A stretch of DNA of 64,000 bases from CAVQEK01 sp963711495. Lineage in GTDB: Bacteria > Bacteroidota > Bacteroidia > Cytophagales > Cyclobacteriaceae. This document shows, piece after piece, positions 35,764 to 44,117 of this stretch (the first letter of the stretch is position 1; every line of letters begins with the position of its first letter). The position numbers were made by a program, and so were the translations under genes. Below the pieces are notes generated by a model. It did no database searches, was not told the origin of the DNA, and was given only the letters and a program-made list of their open reading frames with translations. The DNA is taken from positions 62,001-126,000 of the forward strand of contig CAVQEK010000013.1 in NCBI GenBank assembly GCA_963711495.1, given 5' to 3'.

Positions 35764-37146
35764 ATGGATAATACCATAAGATATTCCAAATACTTTAAAG
35801 AAGTAAACCTCGCAGGTGATATCATCTTCCTAAACCTGACTTATCTACTATCTTATTTCATCTCATTTGGAAACCTCCATACCATACTCAAGAGCCGTTA
35901 TTTTGAGCTCTTGCTTTTTTATAATATAGCATGGATTGGGGCGGCATATTTATTGCGACTACATGATACCAACAGGACCATGTCTTTTGAGAAAATTCTT
36001 AAAAGGCTTCTCAATGCACTGGGCCTTTATTTGTTATTGATCTTTGCGTTCATCGGGTTGAAAGGCAATGGTTTTTATAAAATATTTGTTTTTGAAAGTT
36101 ATTGTTTTACCACTGCGGGAGTTTCTTTCTTTCACTTGATGTTTCTTTTAGGATTAAAGTATTATCGTAGAATAGGCTATAATTATAGAAAGGTTTTGAT
36201 TGTAGGATATGGCGAACTGGCTAGTGAGCTCCGCAAGTTTTTCACCTTTCATCCAGAACATGGGTTTAAATTTCTCGGGTATTTCGATGATAAAAATTCG
36301 AGTCCAATGGTTCGCGGAAAAATTGGGGAGGTGATGGACTTTTCATTAAAAATGAGTATTGATGAGATCTATTGTGTACTTCCATATGTAAACCATAACC
36401 AAGTACAAGATATCATTAATTTTGCTGAGGATCACTTTATCAAAGTTAAAATTATACCGGACTATCGTGGATTTCCATATAAAGGTGTGGATGTCCAATT
36501 GTATGATTTTATTCCTATTTTAAACCTACGGCCGGTACCATTGGAAGATGCGTTCAACGTAATATTGAAAAGGACATTTGATGTTCTTTTTTCGATTTTC
36601 ATGGCCATATTTGTTCTTTCCTGGCTTATTCCAATCATTGCAATATTGATTAAGTTAGATTCAAAAGGGCCGGTATTATTTAAACAGAAACGTTCTGGAA
36701 AAGACAACAAAATTTTTACATGTTATAAATTCCGGACAATGTACATTCATGATGAACCGGAATATAAACAAGCCAAAAAAGGGGATCCCAGGATAACAAA
36801 ATTTGGAAAATTCTTACGAAAAACGAGTCTGGATGAGATTCCACAGTTTTACAATGTAATAAAGGGAGAGATGTCTGTTATTGGTCCCAGGCCACATCCT
36901 GTTAAATTGAATGAAAAATTTCATCCAATAATTAATAAGTTCATGTTGAGACATTCGGTTAAACCTGGAATAACGGGATTGGCTCAGGCCAAAGGTTACC
37001 GAGGAGAAACAAGTACCATTCAAATGATGAAAAACCGGGTAAAACTGGATCGGTTTTATGTTGAAAACTGGTCTATGTTATTTGATATCAAGATATTAAT
37101 TCTTACCGTTAACTCAATCCTTAAAGGCGACGACAATGCCTATTAG
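35764..37146 (+). CDS. undecaprenyl-phosphate sugar phosphotransferase (priming transferase, WbaP/WcaJ type)
   Basis: A 460-residue polyprenyl-phosphate sugar-1-phosphate transferase that starts repeat-unit synthesis. Four membrane helices lie in the first 125 residues, a Rossmann-like central domain follows (VLIVGYGELASELRKF), then a reentrant helix and the catalytic domain with FTCYKFRTMY, SLDEIPQFYNVIKGEMSVIG, GPRPHPV and KPGITGLAQAKGYRGE. The Asp-Glu pair of the DEIPQ box is the catalytic pair. Position near the end of the polysaccharide locus is common. The first sugar is probably a hexose phosphate such as glucose, which cannot be confirmed here. Confidence 0.93.
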   Translation: MDNTIRYSKYFKEVNLAGDIIFLNLTYLLSYFISFGNLHTILKSRYFELLLFYNIAWIGAAYLLRLHDTNRTMSFEKILKRLLNALGLYLLLIFAFIGLKGNGFYKIFVFESYCFTTAGVSFFHLMFLLGLKYYRRIGYNYRKVLIVGYGELASELRKFFTFHPEHGFKFLGYFDDKNSSPMVRGKIGEVMDFSLKMSIDEIYCVLPYVNHNQVQDIINFAEDHFIKVKIIPDYRGFPYKGVDVQLYDFIPILNLRPVPLEDAFNVILKRTFDVLFSIFMAIFVLSWLIPIIAILIKLDSKGPVLFKQKRSGKDNKIFTCYKFRTMYIHDEPEYKQAKKGDPRITKFGKFLRKTSLDEIPQFYNVIKGEMSVIGPRPHPVKLNEKFHPIINKFMLRHSVKPGITGLAQAKGYRGETSTIQMMKNRVKLDRFYVENWSMLFDIKILILTVNSILKGDDNAY

Positions 37147-37227
37147 CTCTTTGATTTGTCAGTAATTTAAACCATCACTATTGAATCAACTCCTTCCATT
37201 TAATTATTTTCTTTTTAATTGCGCTTT

Positions 37228-38847
37228 ATGAGAAAGGCGATTTGTTTATTAATCGTATTATTTTCTACAGCCATTGCGGGTAAGGCCCAACTCGACAGTA
37301 TTCATTATTATGGTCAAGTTTATTATGCAGGCGCTTCAAACAACCTACTTCCCCATTGGATATCATCCAACCGATATGGAATATTTGATTACACCAATAA
37401 AAACGATGGTTTATTATTGATGGGGGTGGCCATGCCCGTCAAAATAGGAAGCAAATTTAAGTTAGATACACGGGTAGATGTTTTATTGAAGCCTGAAACC
37501 TCACAAAGTTATTTACATCAAATTTTTGTTAATGCTCATTATGGAAAATTGCAAATGAAGATTGGCAAAGAGGCTTATACCTTGACAGATTATAATGAAA
37601 AGCTCAGCTCCGGCTCATTTTTTTATAGTAACAATGCCAGACCAATGCCGAAAATTGGGATTGGATTTTATCAATATACCACGGTCCCATTTACAAAAGG
37701 TTATCTGGAATTTAAAGCTATTTTCAATGTTGGGAAATTAGATGATAACAGAGGACCAGATGGGGTAGATGAACCCCTGTTTCATGAAAAATTTCTGTAT
37801 CTGCGTACGGCTAAATTGTTGGTCAATCCTCATATTGGCCTCAACCACAATTCTATATTTGGCGGTACAAAACCGGATGGAACAAAAATACCTATTGATA
37901 TTTTGGCGACCATATTTGCCAGGCCCTCCAGTAAATTGGGTGGAGGTGAAGAAATAAATGTTGCCGGGGCGCATTTTGGACTATATGATTTTGGCCTGGA
38001 TTGGGATTTATGGGGAGCACATTTTCAATTTTATCTGCAAAAACCTTTCGAGGATGGATCTGGAGAGCGGCTTATTAACAACAGAGACGAAATCTTCGGC
38101 CTCAATGTTCAAAGAAATGGCAAACAAATGATTACTGGTTTCTTATATGAATTGGTAGATACGAAATTTCAAAGTGGTGCAGGCATTCCAGATCCAATTG
38201 TTAATGGTAAACTTGTTAAGTTAAGTGAAATTGACAATCTCGATCAATTCATGCTGGAGAATTTCGATACCATTACCAGTGGAATTACGCCGAAGCAAGT
38301 CGGACAATATTTAACACAAAATTTAAATTTCGGACATCAGTATGGTGGGCGCGATGATTACTACAACAATTATCTCTATCCCAGGGGACTTTCTTATTAT
38401 CAATACTCAATTGGGACACCGCTTTTTTTGACGAGAGATCGGGTGAAAACTTTCAATCCCGATTTAAACGCGGTATACGATGAATATTTTGTAAGCAACA
38501 GGGTTGTTGCCCACCACTTTGGCATTGAAGGTTGGATCCGGGACAATCTTCATTACCGTGGATTAATCACTTATACCAATAATTTTGGAACTTATTCCGG
38601 ATTAAATAAGGGCCGGTATAATTGGGCATCGATGGATCCCAACACTGATTATCAGTATTATTTTAAAGATGGGCTGAAAGAAATTTATTCACTTATTGAA
38701 ATCAATTACACGCCGGTGAAATTGAACGGATGGGAATTTATAGGAGCTTTGGCGTACGATTTTGGTGAAATGTATAATGATTTTGGCATTATGTTGAGTT
38801 TGAAATATTCTAATGAATTGACCCTGAGAAAGAAGGAAAAAAAATAA
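37228..38847 (+). CDS. Wzi-like capsule assembly outer-membrane protein
   Basis: A 539-residue protein with a signal peptide (AICLLIVLFSTAIAGKAQ) and a pattern of alternating strands throughout that fits an outer-membrane beta barrel. Segments such as NARPMPKIGIGFYQYTTVPF and FHEKFLYLRTAKLLVNPHIG are typical of the capsule assembly protein Wzi family, which helps attach group 1-like capsules to the cell surface. It is the last gene of the locus. ATG 37228 is preferred over TTG 37219. The stop is 3 bases from the end of convergent cysQ. Confidence 0.85.
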   Translation: MRKAICLLIVLFSTAIAGKAQLDSIHYYGQVYYAGASNNLLPHWISSNRYGIFDYTNKNDGLLLMGVAMPVKIGSKFKLDTRVDVLLKPETSQSYLHQIFVNAHYGKLQMKIGKEAYTLTDYNEKLSSGSFFYSNNARPMPKIGIGFYQYTTVPFTKGYLEFKAIFNVGKLDDNRGPDGVDEPLFHEKFLYLRTAKLLVNPHIGLNHNSIFGGTKPDGTKIPIDILATIFARPSSKLGGGEEINVAGAHFGLYDFGLDWDLWGAHFQFYLQKPFEDGSGERLINNRDEIFGLNVQRNGKQMITGFLYELVDTKFQSGAGIPDPIVNGKLVKLSEIDNLDQFMLENFDTITSGITPKQVGQYLTQNLNFGHQYGGRDDYYNNYLYPRGLSYYQYSIGTPLFLTRDRVKTFNPDLNAVYDEYFVSNRVVAHHFGIEGWIRDNLHYRGLITYTNNFGTYSGLNKGRYNWASMDPNTDYQYYFKDGLKEIYSLIEINYTPVKLNGWEFIGALAYDFGEMYNDFGIMLSLKYSNELTLRKKEKK

Positions 38848-38850
38848 TCA

Positions 38851-39615
38851 TTAAAAGCCCACCACTATAAAACCGGGATTGAGCAAGTTTTCCTTATTGT
38901 AGACAAACCGTTTGTGATCATCAATTCGTGATACCATTCCTCCTGCTGCCTCGACGATGGCCTGCCCTGCCGCCGTATCCCACTCCATAGTAGGACCGTG
39001 ACGATAGTAAATGTCCGCTTTTCCCTCGGCTACCATACAAAATTTTAGTGAACTTCCGACCGAGATACTGTCGACAACACCGTACTCATTCAACAGTGAA
39101 TCCTCCTCATGCGAAGCATGTGAACGACTTTTCACGGCAATTCTGTGTGATTGCCGTTCATTCACTTTTATTCTTTTCGCTGTACCGTCACTTTCTATTT
39201 TAACAGCACCTTCTTCACCATTTTTCCCAAAATATATAGTCTCTAATACCGGTGCATAAATCACCCCTAACACTGGATAATTGTTTTCGATGAGGGCTAT
39301 ATTGACGGTGAACTCGCCATTTCTTTTAATGAATTCTTTGGTACCATCCAAAGGATCAACCAGCCAGAACTTTTTCCAGGATTTTCTTTCTTCAAATGGA
39401 ATACCCCTGCCCTCTTCCGATAGGACCGGGATGTTGGGAAAGGTGTTCACCAGAGCAAGATTAATTACCTGGTGAGATGCTGTGTCGGCCAGTGTGAGGG
39501 GAGAATTGTCGGCTTTGAAATCGATCTCAGATTCAAAATTTTGGCCATAAATTTGCATAATTTTTCCGCCGGCCTGTTTGGCTATATCGACGATATTTTC
39601 AATCGTATAATCCAT
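38851..39615 (-). CDS. cysQ: 3'(2'),5'-bisphosphate nucleotidase CysQ
   Basis: A 254-residue inositol-phosphatase-family enzyme that hydrolyses 3'-phosphoadenosine 5'-phosphate, the by-product of sulfotransferases and PAPS reductase. Metal-binding motifs are visible: LSEEG, WLVDPLDGTKEF and the late TMEWDTAAGQAIVEAAGG. The start at ATG 39615 is supported by a -7 element 21 bases upstream; a TTG at 39639 would lie inside that element. The gene is divergent from cysC, the usual pairing in Bacteroidota, and its product pulls PAPS use forward and removes a toxic product. Confidence 0.93.
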   Translation of the reverse strand: MDYTIENIVDIAKQAGGKIMQIYGQNFESEIDFKADNSPLTLADTASHQVINLALVNTFPNIPVLSEEGRGIPFEERKSWKKFWLVDPLDGTKEFIKRNGEFTVNIALIENNYPVLGVIYAPVLETIYFGKNGEEGAVKIESDGTAKRIKVNERQSHRIAVKSRSHASHEEDSLLNEYGVVDSISVGSSLKFCMVAEGKADIYYRHGPTMEWDTAAGQAIVEAAGGMVSRIDDHKRFVYNKENLLNPGFIVVGF

Positions 39616-39636
39616 TAACTTGATAGAATTTAGCGA

Positions 39637-39644
39637 CAAAATTA
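39637..39644 (-). promoter_or_regulatory. predicted -7 element of cysQ
   Basis: TAATTTTG on the minus strand matches TAnnTTTG and lies 21 bases upstream of ATG 39615. It forms a divergent pair with the cysC promoter 42 bases away. Confidence 0.45.
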
Positions 39645-39686
39645 TACTTTATTTCCAATCAATTATATTTTTCATGGATTAATACA

Positions 39687-39694
39687 TATTTTTG
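39687..39694 (+). promoter_or_regulatory. predicted -7 element of cysC-cysD-cysN
   Basis: TATTTTTG on the plus strand matches TAnnTTTG and lies 18 bases upstream of TTG 39713. It is identical to the element before the epimerase gene at 17175. Confidence 0.45.
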
Positions 39695-39712
39695 CGAAAA
39701 TTTCAGCAGAAG

Positions 39713-40306
39713 TTGGAGCATATTTATCCCATATTTGATTCTATTTTGTCCCTGAGTGATAAAGAAAAATTATTAAAGCAGCGTTCTATTGTTGTTTGGA
39801 TGGTTGGTTTATCGGGTTCGGGGAAAAGTACGCTGGCTCGGGCTTTGGAAAATACACTCCACGAAAAAGGATATCTCACCCAGTTGTTGGATGGTGACAA
39901 TCTCAGGACCGGTGTGAATAATAATTTGGGTTTCAGTGCGGAAGAACGGGTTGAAAATATACGTCGGGCAGCAGAGGTGTCAAAACTATTCATGAACTGT
40001 GGCGTGGTCACGATTTGTTCATTCATCAGCCCGACACATGCAATTCGTGAAATGGCCATGAATATTATTGGAGTTAATAAGTATTTTGAAGTATATGTGA
40101 ATTGTCCTTTGGAAGAATGTGAAAAAAGGGATGTAAAAGGACTATATGCCAAAGCGCGGAGTGGGGAGATCAAAGATTTTACTGGTATCAATGCGCCTTT
40201 TGAGGCACCTCAAAATCCCGGGTTGGAATTGAGGACAGATTTGAACGATCTGGAAACGTGCCATGATATTTTGGCAAAAACCATTTTGGAAAAGATAAAA
40301 TATTAA
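39713..40306 (+). CDS. cysC: adenylylsulfate kinase CysC
   Basis: A 197-residue P-loop kinase that phosphorylates adenosine 5'-phosphosulfate (APS) to PAPS. It has Walker A (MVGLSGSGKSTLARAL), the substrate segment LLDGDNLRTGVNNNLGFS, NIRRAAEVSKLF, FISPTHAIREMA and FEVYVNCPLEECEKRDVKGL. No ATG precedes the Walker motif except inside it, so TTG 39713 is the likely start, just downstream of a -7 element. It is followed by cysD after 3 bases. Length is normal. Confidence 0.93.
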   Translation: MEHIYPIFDSILSLSDKEKLLKQRSIVVWMVGLSGSGKSTLARALENTLHEKGYLTQLLDGDNLRTGVNNNLGFSAEERVENIRRAAEVSKLFMNCGVVTICSFISPTHAIREMAMNIIGVNKYFEVYVNCPLEECEKRDVKGLYAKARSGEIKDFTGINAPFEAPQNPGLELRTDLNDLETCHDILAKTILEKIKY

Positions 40307-40309
40307 AAT

Positions 40310-41215
40310 ATGCATAAATACAATTTGACACACCTGAAACAACTGGAAAATGAGGCTATTTTCATCATGCGAGAGGTAGCTTCACAGTTTGAAAAACCAG
40401 TTATGTTGTTTTCCGGTGGAAAAGATTCGATTGTGATGGTTAGACTGGCACAAAAAGCATTTTGGCCAGCTAAAATACCTTTCCCATTGCTACATATCGA
40501 TACCGGACATAATTTTCCGGAAACCATTGAATTCAGGGACAATTTAGTAGAAAATGTGGGCGTAGAGCTGATCGTGGGCTCTGTTCAGGAATCCATTGAC
40601 GATGGACGTGCAATGGAAGAAAAAGGGCCTAATGCCAGTAGAAATGCGATCCAAACTATTACATTGCTGGATACCATTGAACGCTATAAATTTGATGCGG
40701 CTTTCGGGGGTGGTCGTCGGGATGAAGAAAAAGCCAGAGCCAAGGAGCGATTTTTTTCCCATCGCGATGAGTTCGGGCAGTGGGACCCTAAAAATCAGCG
40801 GCCTGAGTTATGGAATCTTTTCAATGGCAAAAAACATATTGGCGAACATTTCAGGGTATTTCCACTTAGCAATTGGACTGAAATGGATGTTTGGCAATAC
40901 ATTGCGGCAGAGAATATAGATATTCCAAAAATATATTATTCGCACCAGCGCGATATAATTATGCGCGATGGTATGTACCTGGCTAAATCACCTTATCTCA
41001 ATATCACGGATCATGACAAAGTAGAGAAAATGCAAATTCGTTTTCGTACTGTGGGTGATATGACGTGTACCGGAGCGGTTGTTTCAAATGCTTCCACCAT
41101 CGAAGACATTATCGCAGAAGTAGCAGCGGCCAGGGTCACGGAAAGAGGTGGACGAGCAGATGACAGACGATCGGAAGCTGCCATGGAAGATCGAAAAAAA
41201 GCCGGATATTTTTAG
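40310..41215 (+). CDS. cysD: sulfate adenylyltransferase subunit 2 CysD
   Basis: A 301-residue PP-loop ATP pyrophosphatase that adenylates sulfate to APS together with the GTPase CysN. Evidence is the PP-loop FSGGKDSIVMVRLA, LLHIDTGHNFPETIEFRD, the AAFGGGRRDEEKARAKER segment, FPLSNWTEMDVWQYIA and the C-terminal RGGRADDRRSEAAMEDRK. It sits 3 bases after cysC and 16 bases before cysN, so all three are one transcript. The protein is complete and closely follows the family throughout. Confidence 0.96.
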   Translation: MHKYNLTHLKQLENEAIFIMREVASQFEKPVMLFSGGKDSIVMVRLAQKAFWPAKIPFPLLHIDTGHNFPETIEFRDNLVENVGVELIVGSVQESIDDGRAMEEKGPNASRNAIQTITLLDTIERYKFDAAFGGGRRDEEKARAKERFFSHRDEFGQWDPKNQRPELWNLFNGKKHIGEHFRVFPLSNWTEMDVWQYIAAENIDIPKIYYSHQRDIIMRDGMYLAKSPYLNITDHDKVEKMQIRFRTVGDMTCTGAVVSNASTIEDIIAEVAAARVTERGGRADDRRSEAAMEDRKKAGYF

Positions 41216-41231
41216 CCAAACAAATTAAAAC

Positions 41232-42509
41232 ATGACTACTGAAATTACCAAAGAACAGTATTTAAATATGGACCTGCTCAGGTTTACAACGGCAGGTTCG
41301 GTAGATGACGGGAAAAGCACGCTGATCGGCAGGTTACTATTCGATTCGAAATCGATATTCGAAGACCAGTTGGATGCTATGGAACGCGCCAGCAAATTGA
41401 TGGGAGATCATCATGTAAACCTGGCCTTACTGACCGATGGTTTAAGGGCAGAAAGGGAGCAAGGGATAACTATCGATGTCGCTTATCGCTATTTCGCTAC
41501 CCCAAAGAGAAAATTCATCATTGCTGATACACCGGGGCATATTCAATATACCCGGAATATGGTCACCGGGGCTTCAACAGCCAACCTGGCTATTATACTG
41601 GTGGATGCACGCAATGGGGTGGTTGAGCAAACCTGCCGACACGCTTTTATTGCTTCTTTGCTCCAAATAAAACATCTGATCATTTGTATCAATAAAATGG
41701 ATCTGATGGGTTACAGTGAAGAAGTTTTCAATAAGATAAAAGATGACTTTGATGACTTCAGTTCGAAATTGGAGATCCAGGATATTCAATATATTCCAAT
41801 CAGCGCCCTAAAAGGTGATAATGTAGTTGATCCTTCTCAAAATATGAGTTGGTTTAAAGGGTCTACCTTACTGTATACCCTGGAAAATGTTCATATTGCC
41901 AGTGACCACAATTTTGTTGATTCCCGTTTTCCTGTACAAAGGGTCATTCGTCCTCAGTCAGATGAATACCATGATTTTCGGGGATACGCCGGTAGAATTG
42001 AAGGGGGCATTTTAAAACCTGAAGATGAAGTAGTTGCGTTGCCATCAGGATTTAATACCAAAATTAAAACCATTGAAACATTTGAAGGACCGCTTGAAGA
42101 GGCTTTTCCTCCAATGAATGTGGTGATAACGCTGGATGATGAAATAGACATTAGCCGGGGCGACATGATTGTAAAACCCTACAATCAACCCAAAGTTGGT
42201 CAGGATATTGAATTGATGGTCTGCTGGTTAAATGAGAAAAAATTGATGCCGGGAGGTAAGTATACCATCAGGCACACTACCAAAGAGGCACGATGTGTGG
42301 TCAAGGATATTCGATATAAAGTGGATATTAATACCCTGCACAAAATAGAAGATGACCTGACCATAGGCTTGAATGACATTGGGAGAATTTTAATCAGGAC
42401 TACCCAACCGTTGTTTTACGATAGCTACAAGAAAAATCGCTTTACTGGCAGCATCATCATGATCGACGAATTTACCAATGAAACAATTGGTGCCGGAATG
42501 ATTATTTGA
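41232..42509 (+). CDS. cysN: sulfate adenylyltransferase subunit 1 CysN (GTPase)
   Basis: A 425-residue translation-factor-like GTPase that drives CysD. G-box motifs are complete: GSVDDGKSTLIGRLL, the switch region REQGITIDVAYRYF, IADTPGHIQYTRNM and CINKMDL. EF-Tu-like beta-barrel domains follow (about residues 220-420). The length fits stand-alone CysN; it is not fused to an APS kinase, which is consistent with the separate cysC. The gene ends the cysC-D-N operon, 99 bases before pheS. Confidence 0.95.
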   Translation: MTTEITKEQYLNMDLLRFTTAGSVDDGKSTLIGRLLFDSKSIFEDQLDAMERASKLMGDHHVNLALLTDGLRAEREQGITIDVAYRYFATPKRKFIIADTPGHIQYTRNMVTGASTANLAIILVDARNGVVEQTCRHAFIASLLQIKHLIICINKMDLMGYSEEVFNKIKDDFDDFSSKLEIQDIQYIPISALKGDNVVDPSQNMSWFKGSTLLYTLENVHIASDHNFVDSRFPVQRVIRPQSDEYHDFRGYAGRIEGGILKPEDEVVALPSGFNTKIKTIETFEGPLEEAFPPMNVVITLDDEIDISRGDMIVKPYNQPKVGQDIELMVCWLNEKKLMPGGKYTIRHTTKEARCVVKDIRYKVDINTLHKIEDDLTIGLNDIGRILIRTTQPLFYDSYKKNRFTGSIIMIDEFTNETIGAGMII

Positions 42510-42596
42510 ATAAATAAATCTATAAAAATCCAGAAAAGCATGATACTCATCCATCGTCATCTGTTGGCATAATTTTATTCGCATGAATTTTTCCAT

Positions 42597-42604
42597 TAAT
42601 TTTG
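42597..42604 (+). promoter_or_regulatory. predicted -7 element of pheS, very close to the start codon
   Basis: TAATTTTG matches TAnnTTTG and ends 5 bases before ATG 42609. With usual spacing the transcript would begin almost at the ATG. No -33 element is obvious, so the match may be chance. Confidence 0.3.
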
Positions 42605-42608
42605 GATT

Positions 42609-43637
42609 ATGAAGGAAAAAGTTGAAGCATTAAAAAAAGAAATTGCCAATTTTTCGGTATCCAGCAATGACGAACTCGAACAATTCCGTCTGAAATTCAT
42701 CAGCCGGAAAAGTGTGATTGGTGAATTGTTTAATGAATTGCGGAACGTACCTGCAGCGGATCGGAAAAATGCCGGGATGATGCTTAACGATCTCAAAAAT
42801 GTCGCTCAGGAAAAATTCAGGGAATTGATTGATACCTTGGAGCATGCTCAGCAACAGAAGGTTGGTGAAGATGTGTTTGACCTGACTTTACCCCCGGTAC
42901 CTGAAACATTGGGAAGCCTTCATCCACTGACTATTACAAGACGACAGATCCTGGATATTTTCAAAAGGATTGGATTTAATGTTACTGAAGGTCCCGAAAT
43001 TGAAGACGACTGGCATAATTTCACGGCGCTGAATTTTCCGGAAAACCATCCGGCCAGGGAAATGCAAGACACATTTTTTATCGAGAAAGATCCGGACATC
43101 GCATTGAGGACACACACGTCTTCTGTGCAGATACGTTTAATGGAGCGACAAAAACCACCCATCAGATCGTTAATGCCCGGACGAGTATATCGCAATGAAG
43201 CCATTTCTGTCAGAGCACATTGTTTCTTTCACCAGGTCGAAGGACTTTATGTCAATAAAAATGTGAGTTTTGCCGATCTCAAACAGACCATGTTGTATTT
43301 TGCCCGGGAATTTTTTGGCAAGGACACCAAGATCAGGTTGAGGCCTTCTTATTTCCCTTTTACCGAACCCAGCGCCGAGCTGGATATTTCGTGTTTCATA
43401 TGTAAGCAAAAGGGATGTAAAATTTGTAAATACACCGGTTGGGTGGAAATTGGTGGTTGTGGCATGGTCGATCCCAACGTCTTAAAAAATTGCAATATCG
43501 ATCCTGAAATTTATTCCGGTTTTGCTTTCGGAATGGGCATTGAAAGAATTGCTATGCTAAAATGGCAGATCAACGATATCAGGCTATTCTCTGAAAACGA
43601 CATTCGGTTTTTGCGTCAATTCAAGTCAGCGGACTGA
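42609..43637 (+). CDS. pheS: phenylalanine-tRNA ligase alpha subunit
   Basis: A 342-residue class II aminoacyl-tRNA synthetase subunit. An N-terminal coiled-coil arm (about residues 1-85) that contacts tRNA is followed by the catalytic core: HPLTITRRQILDIFKRIGF, EDDWHNFTALNFPENHPARE with motif 2-like DTFFIE and LRTHTSSVQIRLM, then FHQVEGLYV, FFPFTEPSAE-like YFPFTEPSAELDI, and motif 3 FGMGIERIAMLKW at the end. Length is normal. The partner pheT is not in the window. It lies alone after the cys operon, with the Rieske-like gene 7 bases behind it. Confidence 0.97.
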   Translation: MKEKVEALKKEIANFSVSSNDELEQFRLKFISRKSVIGELFNELRNVPAADRKNAGMMLNDLKNVAQEKFRELIDTLEHAQQQKVGEDVFDLTLPPVPETLGSLHPLTITRRQILDIFKRIGFNVTEGPEIEDDWHNFTALNFPENHPAREMQDTFFIEKDPDIALRTHTSSVQIRLMERQKPPIRSLMPGRVYRNEAISVRAHCFFHQVEGLYVNKNVSFADLKQTMLYFAREFFGKDTKIRLRPSYFPFTEPSAELDISCFICKQKGCKICKYTGWVEIGGCGMVDPNVLKNCNIDPEIYSGFAFGMGIERIAMLKWQINDIRLFSENDIRFLRQFKSAD

Positions 43638-43644
43638 TAAAATA

Positions 43645-44106
43645 ATGATCTGCCGGCGACGTTTTTCATTCATGATCCTCCGTAAAGCAGCAATTCTGTT
43701 AATTTTTATTTCAATCACACTCTTTTCTGGTTGTGGTGATCATTTTGCTACCGACAAAATTCCATTTGCTTACGTTAGTGAAGACATTAATCTCACGAAT
43801 GTTCAATACGCGAATTTACACAATGACGGTGGCTGGGTTTATTTTGATGGCAGTGGTTATCGCGGATTGATCATCTATCATGTGAGCGGGGATAATTATC
43901 GCGTATTCGAAAGAGCCTGTCCATATGATCCGCGATCGGATTGTGATCCTGTCCAGGTTGATGATTCCGGTTTATTTATGATCCACAAATGTTGTAAATC
44001 GACGTTCTATTTTGACGGACAACCCTATGGCGGACCGGCAGAATTACCCTTACGCCAATACAACACCTATGTTGACGGCAATTTTCTACTTATCAGGAGT
44101 GATTAA
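43645..44106 (+). CDS. Rieske-like fold lipoprotein with altered cluster ligands
   Basis: A 153-residue lipoprotein (lipobox FSGC, Cys near residue 30; a second ATG at 43672 gives a shorter signal peptide). The C-terminal half follows the Rieske domain plan, including YGGPAELPLRQYNTYVDGNF. Yet the two ligand boxes are changed: where Rieske proteins have CxH the sequence is ACPYD, and where they have CPCHG it is HKCCK. So only Cys, Tyr, His and Cys occupy the ligand places, with a further Cys in RSDCDP. Similar cysteine-rich Rieske-like lipoproteins seem common in Bacteroidota. Whether it binds an Fe-S cluster is open. It follows pheS by 7 bases. Confidence 0.65.
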   Translation: MICRRRFSFMILRKAAILLIFISITLFSGCGDHFATDKIPFAYVSEDINLTNVQYANLHNDGGWVYFDGSGYRGLIIYHVSGDNYRVFERACPYDPRSDCDPVQVDDSGLFMIHKCCKSTFYFDGQPYGGPAELPLRQYNTYVDGNFLLIRSD

Positions 44107-44117
44107 GGAATTCTCAG

